From Symsagittifera roscoffensis (lineage: Eukaryota; Xenacoelomorpha; Acoela; Convolutidae), in contig NC_087063.1 in NCBI RefSeq assembly GCF_963678635.1, positions 77,399,617 to 77,463,616 of the forward strand: 64,000 bases of DNA. Direction: 5' to 3'. A program made the translations under genes and the position numbers. Shown in pieces: positions 10,801 through 22,663 of the stretch. Below the pieces are notes generated by a model. It did no database searches. It had not been told where the DNA came from and saw only the letters and a list, made by a program, of their open reading frames with translations. Each line of letters starts with the position of its first letter. Position 1 is the first letter of the stretch.

Positions 10801-13800
10801 AATGACAATACCTCTTGTGAGTTGTCTTCTCAAGCATGAGTGTTACCACCGCACCAAATTCACAGAACAAATTTCGAAAAAAAATTGAAAATACCTCTTG
10901 CAACTCAATTAGTTGCCCAAAACCAGAATACGCTGGAAAGTTTTTATTACGAGTAAAAATGCCAAAGTTTTAGATAAATTTGGTGCTGCCGCATTAAGTC
11001 GACAAAAAAAAGCAAACAAACAAAAGACCGGCAAGATTTTTTGACGGGCGGGAAAATTTCCGCTTACAAAAAAAGGTCCTGGCCGGATTCGAACCATTGA
11101 CTTTTGTCTTTATAGGCAGGTTCGTCAGCTTTGCCACATGCGCGAATTAACTTCCCAGTTTCATTTCAAATGGAACAAAGGTAAAAGGATTCAAGTTATT
11201 CTGTTAAGCTAGTTGGCTACCCCGAAAGTTCTATATTCCGGTTTGATAACGCTTGCTAATCGCAAGCGTAATAAACATGAAAAAAAAACCAGCGCGGAAA
11301 AGAATTATAGTGTATTCATGTGATTAGAGTTCATGTGATTTGTGTGCACGTTGAGAATGCAAAAAAAAATCAGTGTCATTTAAACCTCCAATTTCCCATC
11401 TTATCTGACAAAACCTTTTTCAAAAAAAAACGCAGGAAATTAAAATAAGGGTTGAAAATTGACGAGATGAGCGGAAACATTTTGCGCATTTCTTCGCAAA
11501 TATCATCTGAAGTTTAAAGTATGTACTCACGAAATCTTCGTTGAGGCTGATGTATCTTTCTGTTGCTAATGTCCCACCCTGTTGCTTGTCATTCTTGACG
11601 GCAGCATCTGAGTTCTTTTTACTTCCAAGTGGACCATTTTGAGAACTATCTGAGCTGAAGTTAGTTTTCGATTCAACCTAACAAATAAAATATGATGACC
11701 AGTTGAAGTAAGAATCTATTTTAGAAAAACTAGCTCGCATGAAAACGCTGACGATCCTGTCATGTAAACAAATTTAATCAACAAGCTGGCATCTGATCAT
11801 TCTGATCTGCTCCATAAGACTGAAATAAAAAATACCCATTTTTCTACATGAGCAGAAATGGGCAATATTCCTGATAGCAAATCCAAATTATTTGTGTAAT
11901 GCGAACTTACTTTTTGAGTCATTTCCGCTGATTTCGGTCTAATTTTGGGCCTCTTCACGTCTTCGGCTAAAATCGTCTGCTTGATCCTGTCATATAGACC
12001 GTCCGCCGACACTTGCTGTTTCGCCCAAATCAATCCAGACACATCTGGACGGCCAGCCTCATTAGCCGAATCGGATCCAAATTCAGTCCATTCGTCATTT
12101 TCAGCCGCAAGTTTCTCTTCAAATTCAGCTGATTCGATTTTTTCTGAATGATCATTGGTTGTTTTCTCGACTGTCGATCCTCGCTTTTCATCGGAACGAG
12201 GAGTGAACGAATCAAAATCAGCCCAGTCGTCTTCAACCTTTTTTGGTTCATTCTCAGCATCAATACCATTTTCGCTCACAGCTGCTTCTGTTTCGTGAAC
12301 TGCGGTGGATTCCTTCTGATCTATTTCAGTTTGGTATTCATCTGAATTCGTTTCTTTTTCTTGATTGAAATCTAATCGATTTGAATTATCTAAATTAGCA
12401 ACGTTATCTGCCATAAAAATATCATCATTTTCTACTTTTTGAGAACCTTGTATTGCTTCCAGTCCTGGGCGATTTTCTGACATTGTGACCTCCTTTTCGA
12501 AGTTCAAAGAAACCTCTGGTGTATTTTTGCTCTCAACTGACGACTCAAAATTAGCCCAATCAGACGAATCAAGAGCTTGTGGTGCATTAAACGATTCAAA
12601 TGGCTGAAATGCCGGCGAAATGTTGGTTTCATGCATCTGCAATGAAACGCTATGCGAAACTGTCTCTGATTTCAAACTTATTGCTTTATTGGTAGAATTC
12701 GGAAAAGATTTGAAATCTGCAAAATCATCGTTTATGTTTTCTTGTGACTTGTCTTCGATATCTAACATCCCATTTGTTGAGAGTATTTCTTTCTCAGCCA
12801 CTTCCGGTGTGACATCTTTTGGTTCGTCAGTCGAAACTATCAAAGCCTTTTCACTAGTTTCTGCCACTAACATATCTCTAAACACTGCATATTTATCAGC
12901 AGTATCATTGGTACTGTTTTTACTTTCTGATTCTATTGGTTTGCCTTTATGTACTTCCGGTTGGTTATCATATGAGGGCTTCTTTATATTTTTTTCAGGG
13001 CCAGAACTATTCGTTTCAAGATTCAAACTCGGCGCTTCGGTGAAATCCTGGAAATCGTCGAAATCATCATCAACGCCTTCGCTTCTTTTCCTCTCTGGCT
13101 CGATTTGCTGGAACTTTTGAAACCACGAATCTTTATTTTCTTTACTTTCATAATCATTTGAATGGTTCGACCTAATTTGCTCCGCTTTAATGACATTAAT
13201 TGGCAATGTAACCCAGGGCGAAACCAGTTTCGGGCTTGATAGTGATGGTATTTTGATTGATTGCGAGCTTAGCGTTGAACTTGAAGAAATTGTTCTATTT
13301 CGAGGACTGCTAGCGCCCATAATATTTTTCAAATCTATCACCGGTATAGCCGGTGAAGCTGGCTTAGCCATTCCAGATAAACTAACAATTGGTTTTATAG
13401 AAACTGTCGGAGAAGAATCATCTCCAGAGACAGGGCCACTGCTCAGGTTCGCGGTAATTGGTTCAGCCATTGCAGTTTCAAAATCGGCGAAATCTCCGAA
13501 CTCGTCTCCCGTTGGATTCGGAAATGCATCAATTTGACCTTTTCCTTTTGAAGAAGCAGTGGTCAATGCGGCCGTAGCGTTTGAAACATTAATTTTTTGT
13601 TGACCATCATTGGCTTTTTGCTCTGCATGGTGCCCATAATTTTGAACAGATGACTTCGAAGAACCACCACCACCCCATTGCAACGTTTGTTTAACAGACA
13701 TGTTGTTCAGCGTCGGTGCAGTACTGCGTGGTATTGATTGCTGCTGGGTTTGATGTTTGTGTATGCTGTTATGCACTGGGTAAGTATTAGTCTGTTGTTG

Positions 13801-16800
13801 TTGTTGACCGATAGATGTATGTTGTGTTTGTGGACCTGTTGTGAATGTGTGTTTCGGACTGTTGTTGTTTGATGCTAATTGTGCAGGACTTGAACAGGAA
13901 CTTGACTGAAAAAAAAAACAGCCAATTGTTTTTTAAATTCTCGAATACAATTAGTCTTCCATTGTTATTTCTATTTCAAGCTCACTTTTCCTAAGAGCTC
14001 AGAATTGTTTTTTTTGCCTGAATCACGAATTCAGACTTAAAAACAAGCATAAACATTATATAGCATAATAATTCCACACTTCGGACAGAATTGGTCATTA
14101 GAAACAGCAAATCTTTGCAATATACCGGTAATTTTGTACTTAAATGATGAGAGTTGACTTCATACCCTGCACATGGAAATCGATTAGCTACAAACGAAAA
14201 CACGGAATATCTGTACCCTTGGCCTTAAATGAATGTCAAAAGCCAGTTTATTGTTCAACCACCACCTCGAAGTGTGGGTAGAATTTGGTATCAAATGTGG
14301 TGTTCAAATGTGGTATCATTTTGAAGCCGTGATGCGAATTACAAAAAAAGTTCGAGAAAACTGTTCTACATCTTTTTGATTCTCAGAATTTTTTCAGAGG
14401 AAATTGAACTTCCAATCAAATTTTGTCTTTTATTGCCTTCTTCTTGCAGCCCAATGATTAATTGAAAAAATTTCAAGCCTTCTCACAAAAAAATTTGAAG
14501 AAACAAAAACGAATCTTTTGCCTTTCTTTTTTAGCTTCATTGAGATAATAACCGTGCTCGGAACACTAAATACTACTTGCACAGCAGCTTTCTATCTTCG
14601 TTGCAGTACGTGACAAGTTTCTTGAAAAAAAAACATGCAAAGCAAACAAAAAAAATAAAATTAACTACCTGATATGAGTCGGCGGCCGAGCAGTCTTCTG
14701 AGCCTGAGTACAGAATATCTTCTGCTATGTAGACCACTCCTCCATCCTCCTCCAATTCATCACCCTCTGCCCCAACAGTACCTCGTGGAACACCGCCACC
14801 ATCATCATCACACGAAGACTCCATGCAAGAACCTTAACAATCAGAAGATCTTTCATCAATTCACATTTAAAGCTAGTGTTACGAGTCCTTGAATTATTTC
14901 GGTATTGTTTCATTAGTTTCCTTGAAAAAGCCGCCATACATTTTCACCTCAGGGGAAGTGGCTCAAAGGATACCGTTGTTTGGGGATCAGAGCGAAGGAA
15001 AGTGAACTATAATTATAATTATCAATACTTAATCATAGCCACGGACAGTTGGAAAAGTTTCAATGAAAAAACGATTGATATATTTTTTAGAGGTTTGGAG
15101 GTACAGGTTTGATAATTTTTCATTTTGCTGAACTAATGTTGAATGAAATAGGTCATTTCAAAATTTTAAAAACTGGCCTTCACCCAAAACCTTACACAGG
15201 GGAGCTTCGCTCAATTCTTTCGATTGAGCCCAAAATCTCAGTTTTTATTGGTAGTTCTCGAGACCAGCAAAAAAATGCAACATCATGGTTTTTTCTGAGA
15301 GTGCAAACTCTTTGATTTAAAAAAATAAGTGCAGCCGCTCATGCAGAGGAGCTTTCCACAAACCAAAAGCTCGGATTTGGGAGGTAGTTTTCGAAATAAA
15401 ATTTTTAGAAAGGGCCTAAAATTGAAAATTGACTTTCCCGAGGGTTATAACTTTGCGTGTAAAAAATTGAGCGTATCAGCTTAAGCAGGGGAGCTTACCA
15501 CAACCCGTTCAACCTATTGAATCCAAAACCTCAGATTTGGTAGGGTAGTTTTCGAGATAGTCAAAAGGTCGAAAAGTAATAAATTCGACTTTCCTTGTCA
15601 CAACTTTTCTCGCTAAAAAATTTGGGCTTAGCCGTTAAAGCAGAGGAGCTTCCAGCAACCCGTACTTTCGATTGAAATCAAAACCTTGCGAGAGTAGTTG
15701 TCGAGAAAGTTTCAAAAAATGGTCAAACAACCGAAAATTTGACTTTTCCGAGGGTCATTATTTTTTGTGTAAAAAAATTTGGGCGTAACCTTTTTTGATT
15801 TTCTGAGGGTCATAATTTTTTGTATCAAAAAAACTAGGGCGTAACTGCGCATGCAGGAGAACTTTCAACAAACTTTTCCAAACAGTGAAACCAAAATCTC
15901 AGATTCAGGAGGATAGTTTTCGAAAAAAGTCAAAAAGTTTGAAAAACCGGTCAAAAAACCGAAATTTTGATTTTCTGAGGGTCATAACTTATTTGCATAA
16001 AAAAACTGGGCGTAACCGCTTGAGCAAGATTGAAAAACCAAACCGCAAAAAATAAGAAACGCTTCTTGAAAACAGAGCCAAAAGACAGTTGGTAAAGAGC
16101 GAGCAATGAACGCCAATAACATTCGAACTTCAACGAAAAAAAAAATAGATGCCCTTTAAGCTCTTTGAATTTCTAGAACAATTTATGATTGGCACTTTTT
16201 TGATAACAAAAACTCAACTTGAGAAAACTTGGTCAATAGTTAAAGTTTTGCTCCGCTGGAAATCTAAAAACTAAATTCCACTTCGCGACATTTCCAGCAG
16301 AAATTAGTGGTATTTGGAGAGTTTTATTCACGTAACTTTCAGCAGATGAGTTTCAATTGAACTCAAAAAGTGCGTATATACCTAAGTGCATTAATATGTA
16401 TGAATGCACATCTGTAGTTATTAGAGCATTTTAAGACTTTTTCCTGAAAAATAACGAACAAAAAAAATAACAAAGACCTATATTATAGTCTACACTACTT
16501 TCGTTACTCTTAAAAAAATAATCAATACGACCTATAAAAGTGTCTTAACTACGTCCATGGACCTTCAAAAATTATCAATGAACCTGTCTACTCACAATTA
16601 TGTGAATGCTCTGATCTTCCGTCCGTCGAACTGAAACCTTCGTCATTATTAGGTTCACTCGCGAAACCAGCCCAACCTCCGGAAGCTTCACTCTTTGATT
16701 CTACTCCACGACGAACCTGAACCGAATTTTGCTGCATTGAAATTGATGAACCTTCAAATGATTGAGTTTGCAAAGTATTCGGAGTTTTCTGCTTGATTAC

Positions 16801-19800
16801 ATTTTGGACGTGAGCTGTGAAGTTGTCTTTTAGTGTTGGAGGAATAGAGAGATTTGGATTTGGGAACGCGGGATCCAACTGCAGCTGATGTAGAAATGAT
16901 ATGTTGTTCAGGCCAGCTAGACTGATTTTATTGTTCTAAAAGATCACAAAAATAGTATCAAAACAAGTGATTGGCGCCATTTCGACAGGGCGAAGCCACG
17001 CGTCTCAGCCTTTTCAGTACAAAATGTATGCCAGTGCCCAGACGTAATGACATACAATACTTTCTAACCTCTTCAATTATTCAAGAGTGTGAAACACGCG
17101 TTGATTTAAGAAAATCATATTTGACAAAAACAAACCCCGCGGAGTAATCAGTGTCGAAAAACGGGGGGAAATGGGGAAATTTTTGCAATCAAAGATAGTC
17201 TTGAAACGATTCGATTATGGCAAGTGTAAAAATTAACATAAAGGCAAAGCGGAGCTCGGCACCTTTGGCAAAACGGCAGTTTGCCAAAAAAAACCTCAAA
17301 AAGACAGCCACGGAGTCCAAAAAGCTTTGAAACAAAAATTATACAGACGCGAAGCAGCGCTTCGCAAACACTAACCAGAAAACGCCAAAAATTAAACGTA
17401 AAAAGTGAACACCGAAAGTAGAAAAAAGCTTTGTCTTAGCAAAACATTTACTATGTGTCGGACTCCAAACTGTGACTTCGAGAATTGAAGTCTCATCTTT
17501 TCGCCACAGTCCCTTGAAGGATTGCAAACACTAGCAACCAATGATGCAGCTATAGATCCTAATTTATTGCCAATGCTTTACAGCAAAAAAGCTACCAAAT
17601 ATAAATTAAACTAAAGCTAAGCGCGGCGTTGAACCTCCGACAAGTAGACAAGGAGTCCCACGTCCTTCAATCTGTGCTACGGATACTTAACGATCTGCAC
17701 ACACTAGTCACAAATAAAGCAGAAAAGAGACAGACTGTGAAAATCAAACAATTAGCACCAAATTAGCAATTATATTTGCGAATTATTTTGGGGAAAAAAA
17801 AGCAGAGCCATACTAATACAGAGCGCTCGCTAATTTTACAATCTAATTCTTTTGCTTTTTAATGCAATTATTTCCAAGCTTATTGTTAACTGATTCATCT
17901 AACACATCAACCAATTCAGTCCTCTCTCGATAATTTAAAAAAACTAACACAGCCAAAGAACAGTTGATAAAGAGAAGCAGAACAAACGGCACTTTTTAAC
18001 CTTTCGAAGTTCAAAGACATAATTTATCACGTTTAAGCTCTAAAAATTTTAAGTTAATTAGAGCTTAAATCTATTATTCAGAACCACTTTCGAACCTAGA
18101 AGTCATTCACGTCTTTTCACGCACTTTCCGCTTTCTTAAATGAACTTTACTGAACTTGAAAAAAAAAATAATAAATTGTTTGCAAATTAGATTCCATTCA
18201 TTGTAAAAGTTACTACATTTACAAACTAACGAAATCACATTGCGAAATCAAACCTCAAAAAATCAAAATTGAGCGTAAAAAGCTTTTGACTGTTTGTTTT
18301 TTTTCCAGGCTTTTCCTTTAAAAAATATCACCAATACCTAAATAAGAGTACTGACTGAGTTCATTTCTCTTAAAAAATCAAAATTCAAATCGCAGACGAT
18401 CGAATTTGGTGTGATCAAGACTTTTCCTGAACCAATCAAGACCTATTTAAATGACTTCACTAATTTCAATGACACTTTAAAAAAACAAAAAAATCATCTC
18501 AACTGCAATATCGGTTATAAAGCTGATTCCGGGAAAAATATAGAGCCCCATTTTGTGACTGAGAGGACAAAGACAAATTAAAAACGGCAAAAAAAAATCG
18601 ATCAAAAATCTTTTATCAAAAAATTTCTTGAACCTAAATGACCTGCACCATTGCAGGAATACGTCAGTTTTATCAATTTTAATTCCGTTTACAGGTTTCA
18701 AAACTGCTGAAATAACTCAAAAAAAACACAATTCTTAGAAAAATCCAGTGCTTAAGTCGACAAAAAAGAGGAGACAAACGATAGGACAACCATTCTTTTT
18801 CAAAGCGGAAAGTTGCCAGGCATAGGCGCTACCTCTGTGCCAAATTTGAAAAAAATCGAGCGGAAAAAACGTTAGCCCGAAAAAATTCCTTGTTCCGATT
18901 TCATAACGCTTGTTGAACTCAACCGTAAGAAATCTCAAATATTTCATTTCTGTAAATTTGAAGTAAGATAGCATCAAAAGGTCTTTGGAAAATACCACCA
19001 AAGGATTTCGCGACGACTCGTATCTGACATTCGAGAAAACCATAAATCAACCAGTTGATACATAAATTTTGTTTCAGCTATCCTTAAAAACGATTGGTAT
19101 ACTTGGACTAAATACGGGGTTTCGCAAACGCGCTTAATGCAAAACTACACCAGAATTCTGACTCAATGTCCTTGAAACATCTAGAATCAAGTAGGTTCAT
19201 ACTTGTATTTTTTTGAAAAATTATTCATGCACCCCATTTTTAAGTTCAAATTAAATTAACTGATTTGGTCTTAAGACTAATTACCAACTTAACAATAAGT
19301 TAATGAAAAAAGTCCTCTAGATTTCTCAAAAATAATTAATAGCTGTTCAGGCATCTTTCTGCTCTGCGAGTATTATTCGACTAATTCTACGACTAGCGGC
19401 TTTTTAAGGTCTGGTGTTTAACCAACCTGCACAAGTGCTACTAGTGCTAGCAGCATCACACTCTCTTGTAGATTGAGTACTCCCACTGTCTCCTTGTTGA
19501 CCAGAGACCACAAATGACCCAGTGCTGGCTTCGACAATTGTGACGTCATCAACACAGTGTACAGTTTGGGAGTGTCAAGGTGCTGACCTAAAAAAGTTAA
19601 ATTGAGATGTATTTCAACTGGCTCTACTCCATTTTTTTGTACCTGCGTTACAGGTACAAAAAACTGTACAATTTCGCACGGATCTTTAGAGAAGGAATAT
19701 TTAAAAATTCTCGTTGTCACATAACTTGTTTAATATTCATCCTTAGAGGGAACTCACTAATTCACAATCTCTCAGTCACAGTACTGACTTACCATCAGGC

Positions 19801-20441
19801 ACAGCTGCGTATCTCAGTACATCTCTGTATATCGGAGGTAGTCTGTTCAACTGTCTTGTCCATGACGGGTATCCGACCGCCAACTGCTGTTGTTGCTGTA
19901 CATTGATCACATTGCCAGACTGTTGTTGACCTGATAGCATTCCAGGTTGAGCGCTGTATACACTATTTGGTGCGAAGGATGATTTTTCAGGGTAACTCTG
20001 ATATGTTTGATAAGGTAAGGGTTGATGCATGTTGTTGCCAAGACTAACATTACTGCTGGCACTGACACTAAAACCTCCATTTTGCGCAGAAACATGTTGA
20101 CGTCCAAATTGCGCCTGGCTAGCCGAAAATGAATTAGCAGAAACGTTTTGAAACTGATTGCTTACAAATTGGCTGCCTATAGGAAACTGGACAAACTGAT
20201 TAGCAGCTGTTTGCATATTTGAGTTCGGCTGTCTTACTTGATACTGGTTAAAACCACTAGACTGTTGCTGACTATACTGATATGGGTTGTGATGTTGCGA
20301 ATTCTGAGGGGGGTTCTGACCTAAAGCGTGACCCACAGTTCCTGGAAAAGCGTTGGGTAAAATGTGGCTATTTTGAGCGGGAGGACGGGGTCGAAATTGT
20401 GGCGCCCAATTTTGATTCTGCTGCGATGGCGGCCCAAACAT
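4861..20441 (-). CDS. SYNRG: Gamma-synergin (AP-1 gamma-binding, EH-domain trafficking protein), 8 exons
   Basis: Clathrin/AP-1 adaptor partner acting at the trans-Golgi network and endosomes. Coding exons read from splice motifs and frame: 20441-19793, 19587-19427, 16935-16596, 14832-14669, 13905-11911, 11677-11531, 5851-5546 and 5175-4861. All junctions are GT-AG and phase-consistent, giving 1358 residues, close to the vertebrate protein. The N-terminus is Gln/Asn-rich and disordered. Exons 1-3 carry the EH domain ([19 protein letters not shown]). The long fifth exon has repeated acidic-Phe motifs ([30 protein letters not shown]), which in synergins bind the AP-1 gamma ear. The last two exons hold the conserved C-terminal domain, including ACGVCLL and [13 protein letters not shown], ending in VDVL. 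HSP70 lies in the intron between exons 6 and 7. The start is the first ATG of exon 1; an upstream exon is not excluded. The exon 7 acceptor (TTTTAAG) is the weakest junction. Confidence 0.93.
5985..6240 (-). repeat. Dispersed intronic repeat, family A copy (SYNRG intron 6)
   Basis: Read on the minus strand it carries the family blocks: a CCGCTGG/AGCGGAAT-like start, a degenerate TGGATCCAGTTTTT block, a GTGCCAATCATAAATT-like block, CAAAGAGCTT, TTCGAAAGTTGAAG, then GCGTTCATTACACTTTTCCA. Sense orientation relative to SYNRG. Confidence 0.7.
7095..9207 (-). CDS. HSP70: Cytosolic-type HSP70 chaperone, interrupted by a MITE-like intron
   Basis: ATP-dependent chaperone. Coding parts are 9207-8925 and 8725-7095, giving 637 residues if the 199 bases between them are removed. 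The start is the ATG of [18 protein letters not shown]; an upstream in-frame Met at 9261 is less likely. Signatures seen: [10 protein letters not shown] (phosphate 1), [24 protein letters not shown] (phosphate 2), [13 protein letters not shown] (adenosine motif), then the substrate-binding domain ([16 protein letters not shown]) and helical lid. The C-terminus ends ISMDEMIGH instead of the EEVD that docks TPR co-chaperones. The gene sits in SYNRG intron 6 on the same strand. Between KMWPFK and VKNVRGK lies a TIR element. Exact restoration needs a GG-AG junction. A canonical GT-AG alternative (donor after AAAAT in exon 1, acceptor CTAG near 8775) also stays in frame but replaces WPF with about 14 basic residues. 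No clear heat-shock element array was found upstream. Confidence 0.93.
8734..8924. mobile_element. 191-bp MITE with terminal inverted repeats, inside the HSP70 coding sequence
   Basis: The left end reads GGCTTTTTTCGACTTACCCC and the reverse complement of the right end reads GGCTCTTTTCTACTTTCCCC, an imperfect TIR of about 25 bp. Flanks are CTTTCAGC (8726-8733) and CTTTGAAT (8925-8932), matching at 5 of 8 positions, consistent with a decayed 8-bp target duplication. The TIR matches the family at 9594-9796, where an exact 8-bp duplication is present. Confidence 0.8.
9594..9796. mobile_element. 203-bp hAT-like MITE with a perfect 8-bp target duplication
   Basis: The ends are GGCTCTTTTTCCTCCCCC and its inverted counterpart (GGGGGGAAAGGAAAAAGAGCC-like). 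Both flanks are CTCTTTTC (9586-9593 and 9797-9804). An 8-bp duplication points to hAT-type transposition. The duplicated site itself sits inside GGCTCTTTTC, so this copy probably inserted into the TIR of an older copy. Confidence 0.85.
9976..10163. mobile_element. Third, diverged copy of the GGCTCTTTTT MITE family
   Basis: Starts GGCTCTTTTTCATTTTCC and ends GGGGAGGGGGGAAGAGCC. Its interior resembles the reverse complement of the 9594-9796 interior (shared GCATGTCAGTTTTCAT block). No target duplication is visible, so one end may be recombined. A further TIR-like end lies at 9904-9925. Confidence 0.65.
10164..10733. other. SYNRG intron 6 sequence with repeat fragments
   Basis: No coding content is supported. 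It contains a partial family A repeat (10300-10405, minus sense) joined to a tRNA-like 5' half (minus strand, 10407-10445, GGCTGAGTGGTTAGTG A-box type), suggesting a chimeric SINE. Confidence 0.5.
10734..10899. repeat. 83-bp tandem duplication
   Basis: Two copies starting GTGAGTTGTCTTCTCAAGCA at 10734 and 10817, about 90% identical, each ending in AATACCTCTT. Located in SYNRG intron 6. Confidence 0.9.
11073..11146 (-). repeat. tRNA-like SINE head or tRNA pseudogene
   Basis: On the minus strand there is a perfect RNA polymerase III B box (GGTTCGAATCC, plus positions 11085-11095) and an A-box-like TGGCAAAGCTGA about 50 bp upstream. The acceptor stem does not pair, so this is a tRNA-derived repeat, not a functional tRNA. 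Confidence 0.55.
15160..16030. repeat. Degenerate minisatellite array in SYNRG intron 3
   Basis: About five diverged units of roughly 150-200 bp. Each carries blocks like GCAGAGGAGCTT, CAAAACCTCAGATTTGG, GGGTAGTTTTCGAGA, GACTTTCCGAGGGTCATAA and TTGGGCGTAACCGC. The units differ in length and one is internally truncated. Confidence 0.8.
16080..16400 (-). repeat. Dispersed intronic repeat, family A copy (SYNRG intron 3)
   Basis: The minus strand shows the ordered family blocks, including TTGAGTTCAATTGAAAC, CAGCGGAGCAAAAC, AAGTGCCAATCATAAATT and CAAAGAGCTTAAAGGGC, ending GCGTTCATTGCTCGC. Sense relative to SYNRG. Confidence 0.75.
16936..19426. other. SYNRG intron 2, no gene
   Basis: AT-rich intron without supported coding content. 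It contains a short family A fragment at about 17945-18065 (minus sense, sharing CAACTGTTCTTTGGCT and the TTCGAAAGG-type block). Confidence 0.5.
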
Positions 20442-21171
20442 AACATGGAATCTTCAAAACAGAAAATACGTCGAGTAAATTTTATGAAAGAAGTCAACAA
20501 TAAGAAGTGAACAGGAGCTTGAAAGTTGTATATACTTTTTTAGCTATTTTTCTTTTATATGTAAACAACGAAAATCAATTAGAAGTGTGGAAGTGTTGAT
20601 TTGCGATGAAGACTGATGAAAACTGGAACTTCCACTTACTATTATTTCAAATATAGAAATCTACTCTTCGTAAGCAAAAGATAGCAGAGGAAACAGGACC
20701 GACCCAGTAAGAAAACCCAATTATTTTCCTGTCGGCTTCAATAAATAAATTCTCTAGCCACGACCAACTCATGTTAAAATAAGCCATATAAGGAGCTACC
20801 CTCAGATGTAAACTTAGACATATATTTCACTATATTATTTTTTACATGGTATACTCAGTGGGATTGTGGCAACAGTTAACGCAGCTTTTGAAAAATCGAA
20901 AATTCGGAGTTTTAAATTTTTAATTCATTTCAAATTATTAACGGTGTTTCTTTAGCTGCAAATTACTATCAGTTAAGTTTCGTCTCACTGCAACATTAGG
21001 ATCTATTTAACTATTCCCCTCTACGAAACCTAGTCAAGATAAACTTCCCCTATAAACGGATATAACAACGGCTAGCCATCAGCGAATATTGTAACTTATA
21101 ACGAGCTTCCTTCTATCTTTTCCAACAGGGAGGAATATTTAAAGAGATCACAAAATCAAAATTAAGTTTTT
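20442..21171. other. Intergenic: SYNRG 5' flank and SOD2 3' flank
   Basis: No ORF is supported. It should contain the SYNRG promoter and 5' UTR and the SOD2 3' UTR. No convincing core promoter motif stands out. Confidence 0.4.
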
Positions 21172-22370
21172 TCACATTGCATCAGCTAATCTCGCTTCCA
21201 CGTCTTTCCAATTCACAATATTGAAAAGTGCATTTACATAATCAGGACGCACGTTTTTGTACTGTAGATAGTACGCGTGTTCCCACACATCAATTCCCAA
21301 AAGAGGAACTAAGCCTGTAGTTGCCAAAAGAGGATCTTGATTAGCACAAGTCGCCAGTTCCAGTCTTTTCTTGTCCTTATTGAAACCCAGCCATCCCCAG
21401 CCAGAACCTTGAATAGCCACTGTTTTTGCAGCAAATTCTTTAGTGAAAGCGTCAAATGAACCAAACTGCGCCTTGAGCATGTCTGACAAAGGTCCAGAAG
21501 GTTCGCCGCCTCCATTTGGAGACAGATTGTGCCAAAAAATTGAATGGTTTATATGTCCGCCTCCGTTGAACTTAAGACTTCCCTGTAAGCTGAAACAAAA
21601 TTCATTCAAAAATACAGTCACAACTCATGTATTTCTAAGAGATTTGTATATCCAAATTAGGTTGCCAGAAACGAGATTCAAATAATGAAAAACTCTTCAA
21701 AAAAGATGAGGCAAAATTTTATCCTCAATCTTTGAGCACATAGTGCATCAATTGATTTTTAATCAAATAGCCACGGCTTTATCCACCAATTTTGCGAGCG
21801 ATTGGAAAAAGAACGAGAAAAAAATATTTAAAAAATCAGTTATAAAAGTTCCTATACAACTGGACCAATAATTAAGCCTGGACCACCTTTTAAAAACTGG
21901 ACCATGCTTTAAGATTTTTGGTTTTGATAAAAACACATCTCGCAAAACTTGCTCAAAATTGATTTTATAACAAAAACAACAAAGGAAACCATATGCGCGC
22001 GCATCAAACCGCTTTCTTTGTGAAGAGAGCTTTGATTTTGCTCAGCGGATTCCGCTGAACATAGGTGTATTAGAAAAGATGATCGGAACCTTATGATCTT
22101 AGATTGATCTCCTTTTGCCACCGCTTCTGACAGTTGCTCCTCTGCCACGTTATAATTGTTTACGTAAGTCTGATGGTGCTTGCTGTGGTGAAGTTTCATT
22201 ATATCTGCGCTGATGTATGGCTCGAGTGAATTGTAATCGTAGGGCAAATCGGGTAGCGAACATTTTGCTCTAGTAGTTTGAATAGATACAATATAACTTG
22301 GCTTGCTCATGGAAGTATTAACTCCTCGCATTAAAGCAGGAGCTATTGTTTTCAAACTATTCATCAGCAT
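21172..22370 (-). CDS. SOD2: Mitochondrial manganese superoxide dismutase, 2 exons
   Basis: Converts superoxide to hydrogen peroxide and oxygen in the mitochondrial matrix. Coding exons are 22370-22090 and 21589-21172, joined by a 500-bp GT-AG intron (phase 2, AG|C), giving 232 residues. The N-terminus ([20 protein letters not shown]) is basic and lacks acidic residues, as in a mitochondrial presequence. The mature protein starts near [11 protein letters not shown]. Metal-ligand and active-site motifs are present: [36 protein letters not shown] and the [11 protein letters not shown] signature with the Asp and His ligands. All key residues are intact. The first of two close Met codons was taken as the start. 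Confidence 0.97.
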
Positions 22371-22392
22371 TTTCCACTAAAACTTTTTAAAG

Positions 22393-22663
22393 ATTTAGGT
22401 CTTGGTACTAGTTTACTTGTTTGGTCCCGTGACAAAACTAGTTTAGATGATTGGCCCCACCTATTTTCTAAAAACAAGAGCCAGCACTGGATTTACACCT
22501 GCACCTTGGGGTTGGTAACCGGATTCGTGACCACTAACTAGGCCCGTTTCGACAGCAATATAGAAATAAAATGCTGACTGTTAGAACTGCCACATGCTGT
22601 ACCTCGGTTTTTATTAGGGACCACAGCATTTTTGAGGGACCAAAGTAAACTAGTACCTAAGTC
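22393..22663. mobile_element. Non-autonomous TIR element (MITE-like), SOD2/ATP6V1G intergenic
   Basis: The left end contains GGTACTAGTTTACTTGTTTGG and the right end, reverse-complemented, contains TTAGGTACTAGTTTACTTTGG, both followed by TCCC. The arms are about 30 bp and enclose about 210 bp without coding capacity. The family differs from the GGCTC MITEs. Confidence 0.65.

Noticed and set aside
15160-16030. CRISPR-like repeat array
   Set aside because: Units vary in length and have no uniform spacers, and the surrounding DNA is eukaryotic intron.
22500-22560. tRNA-like GGTCACGAATCC (minus) near the MITE
   Set aside because: The B-box match is imperfect, no A box lies at the right distance, and it falls inside the 22393-22663 TIR element.
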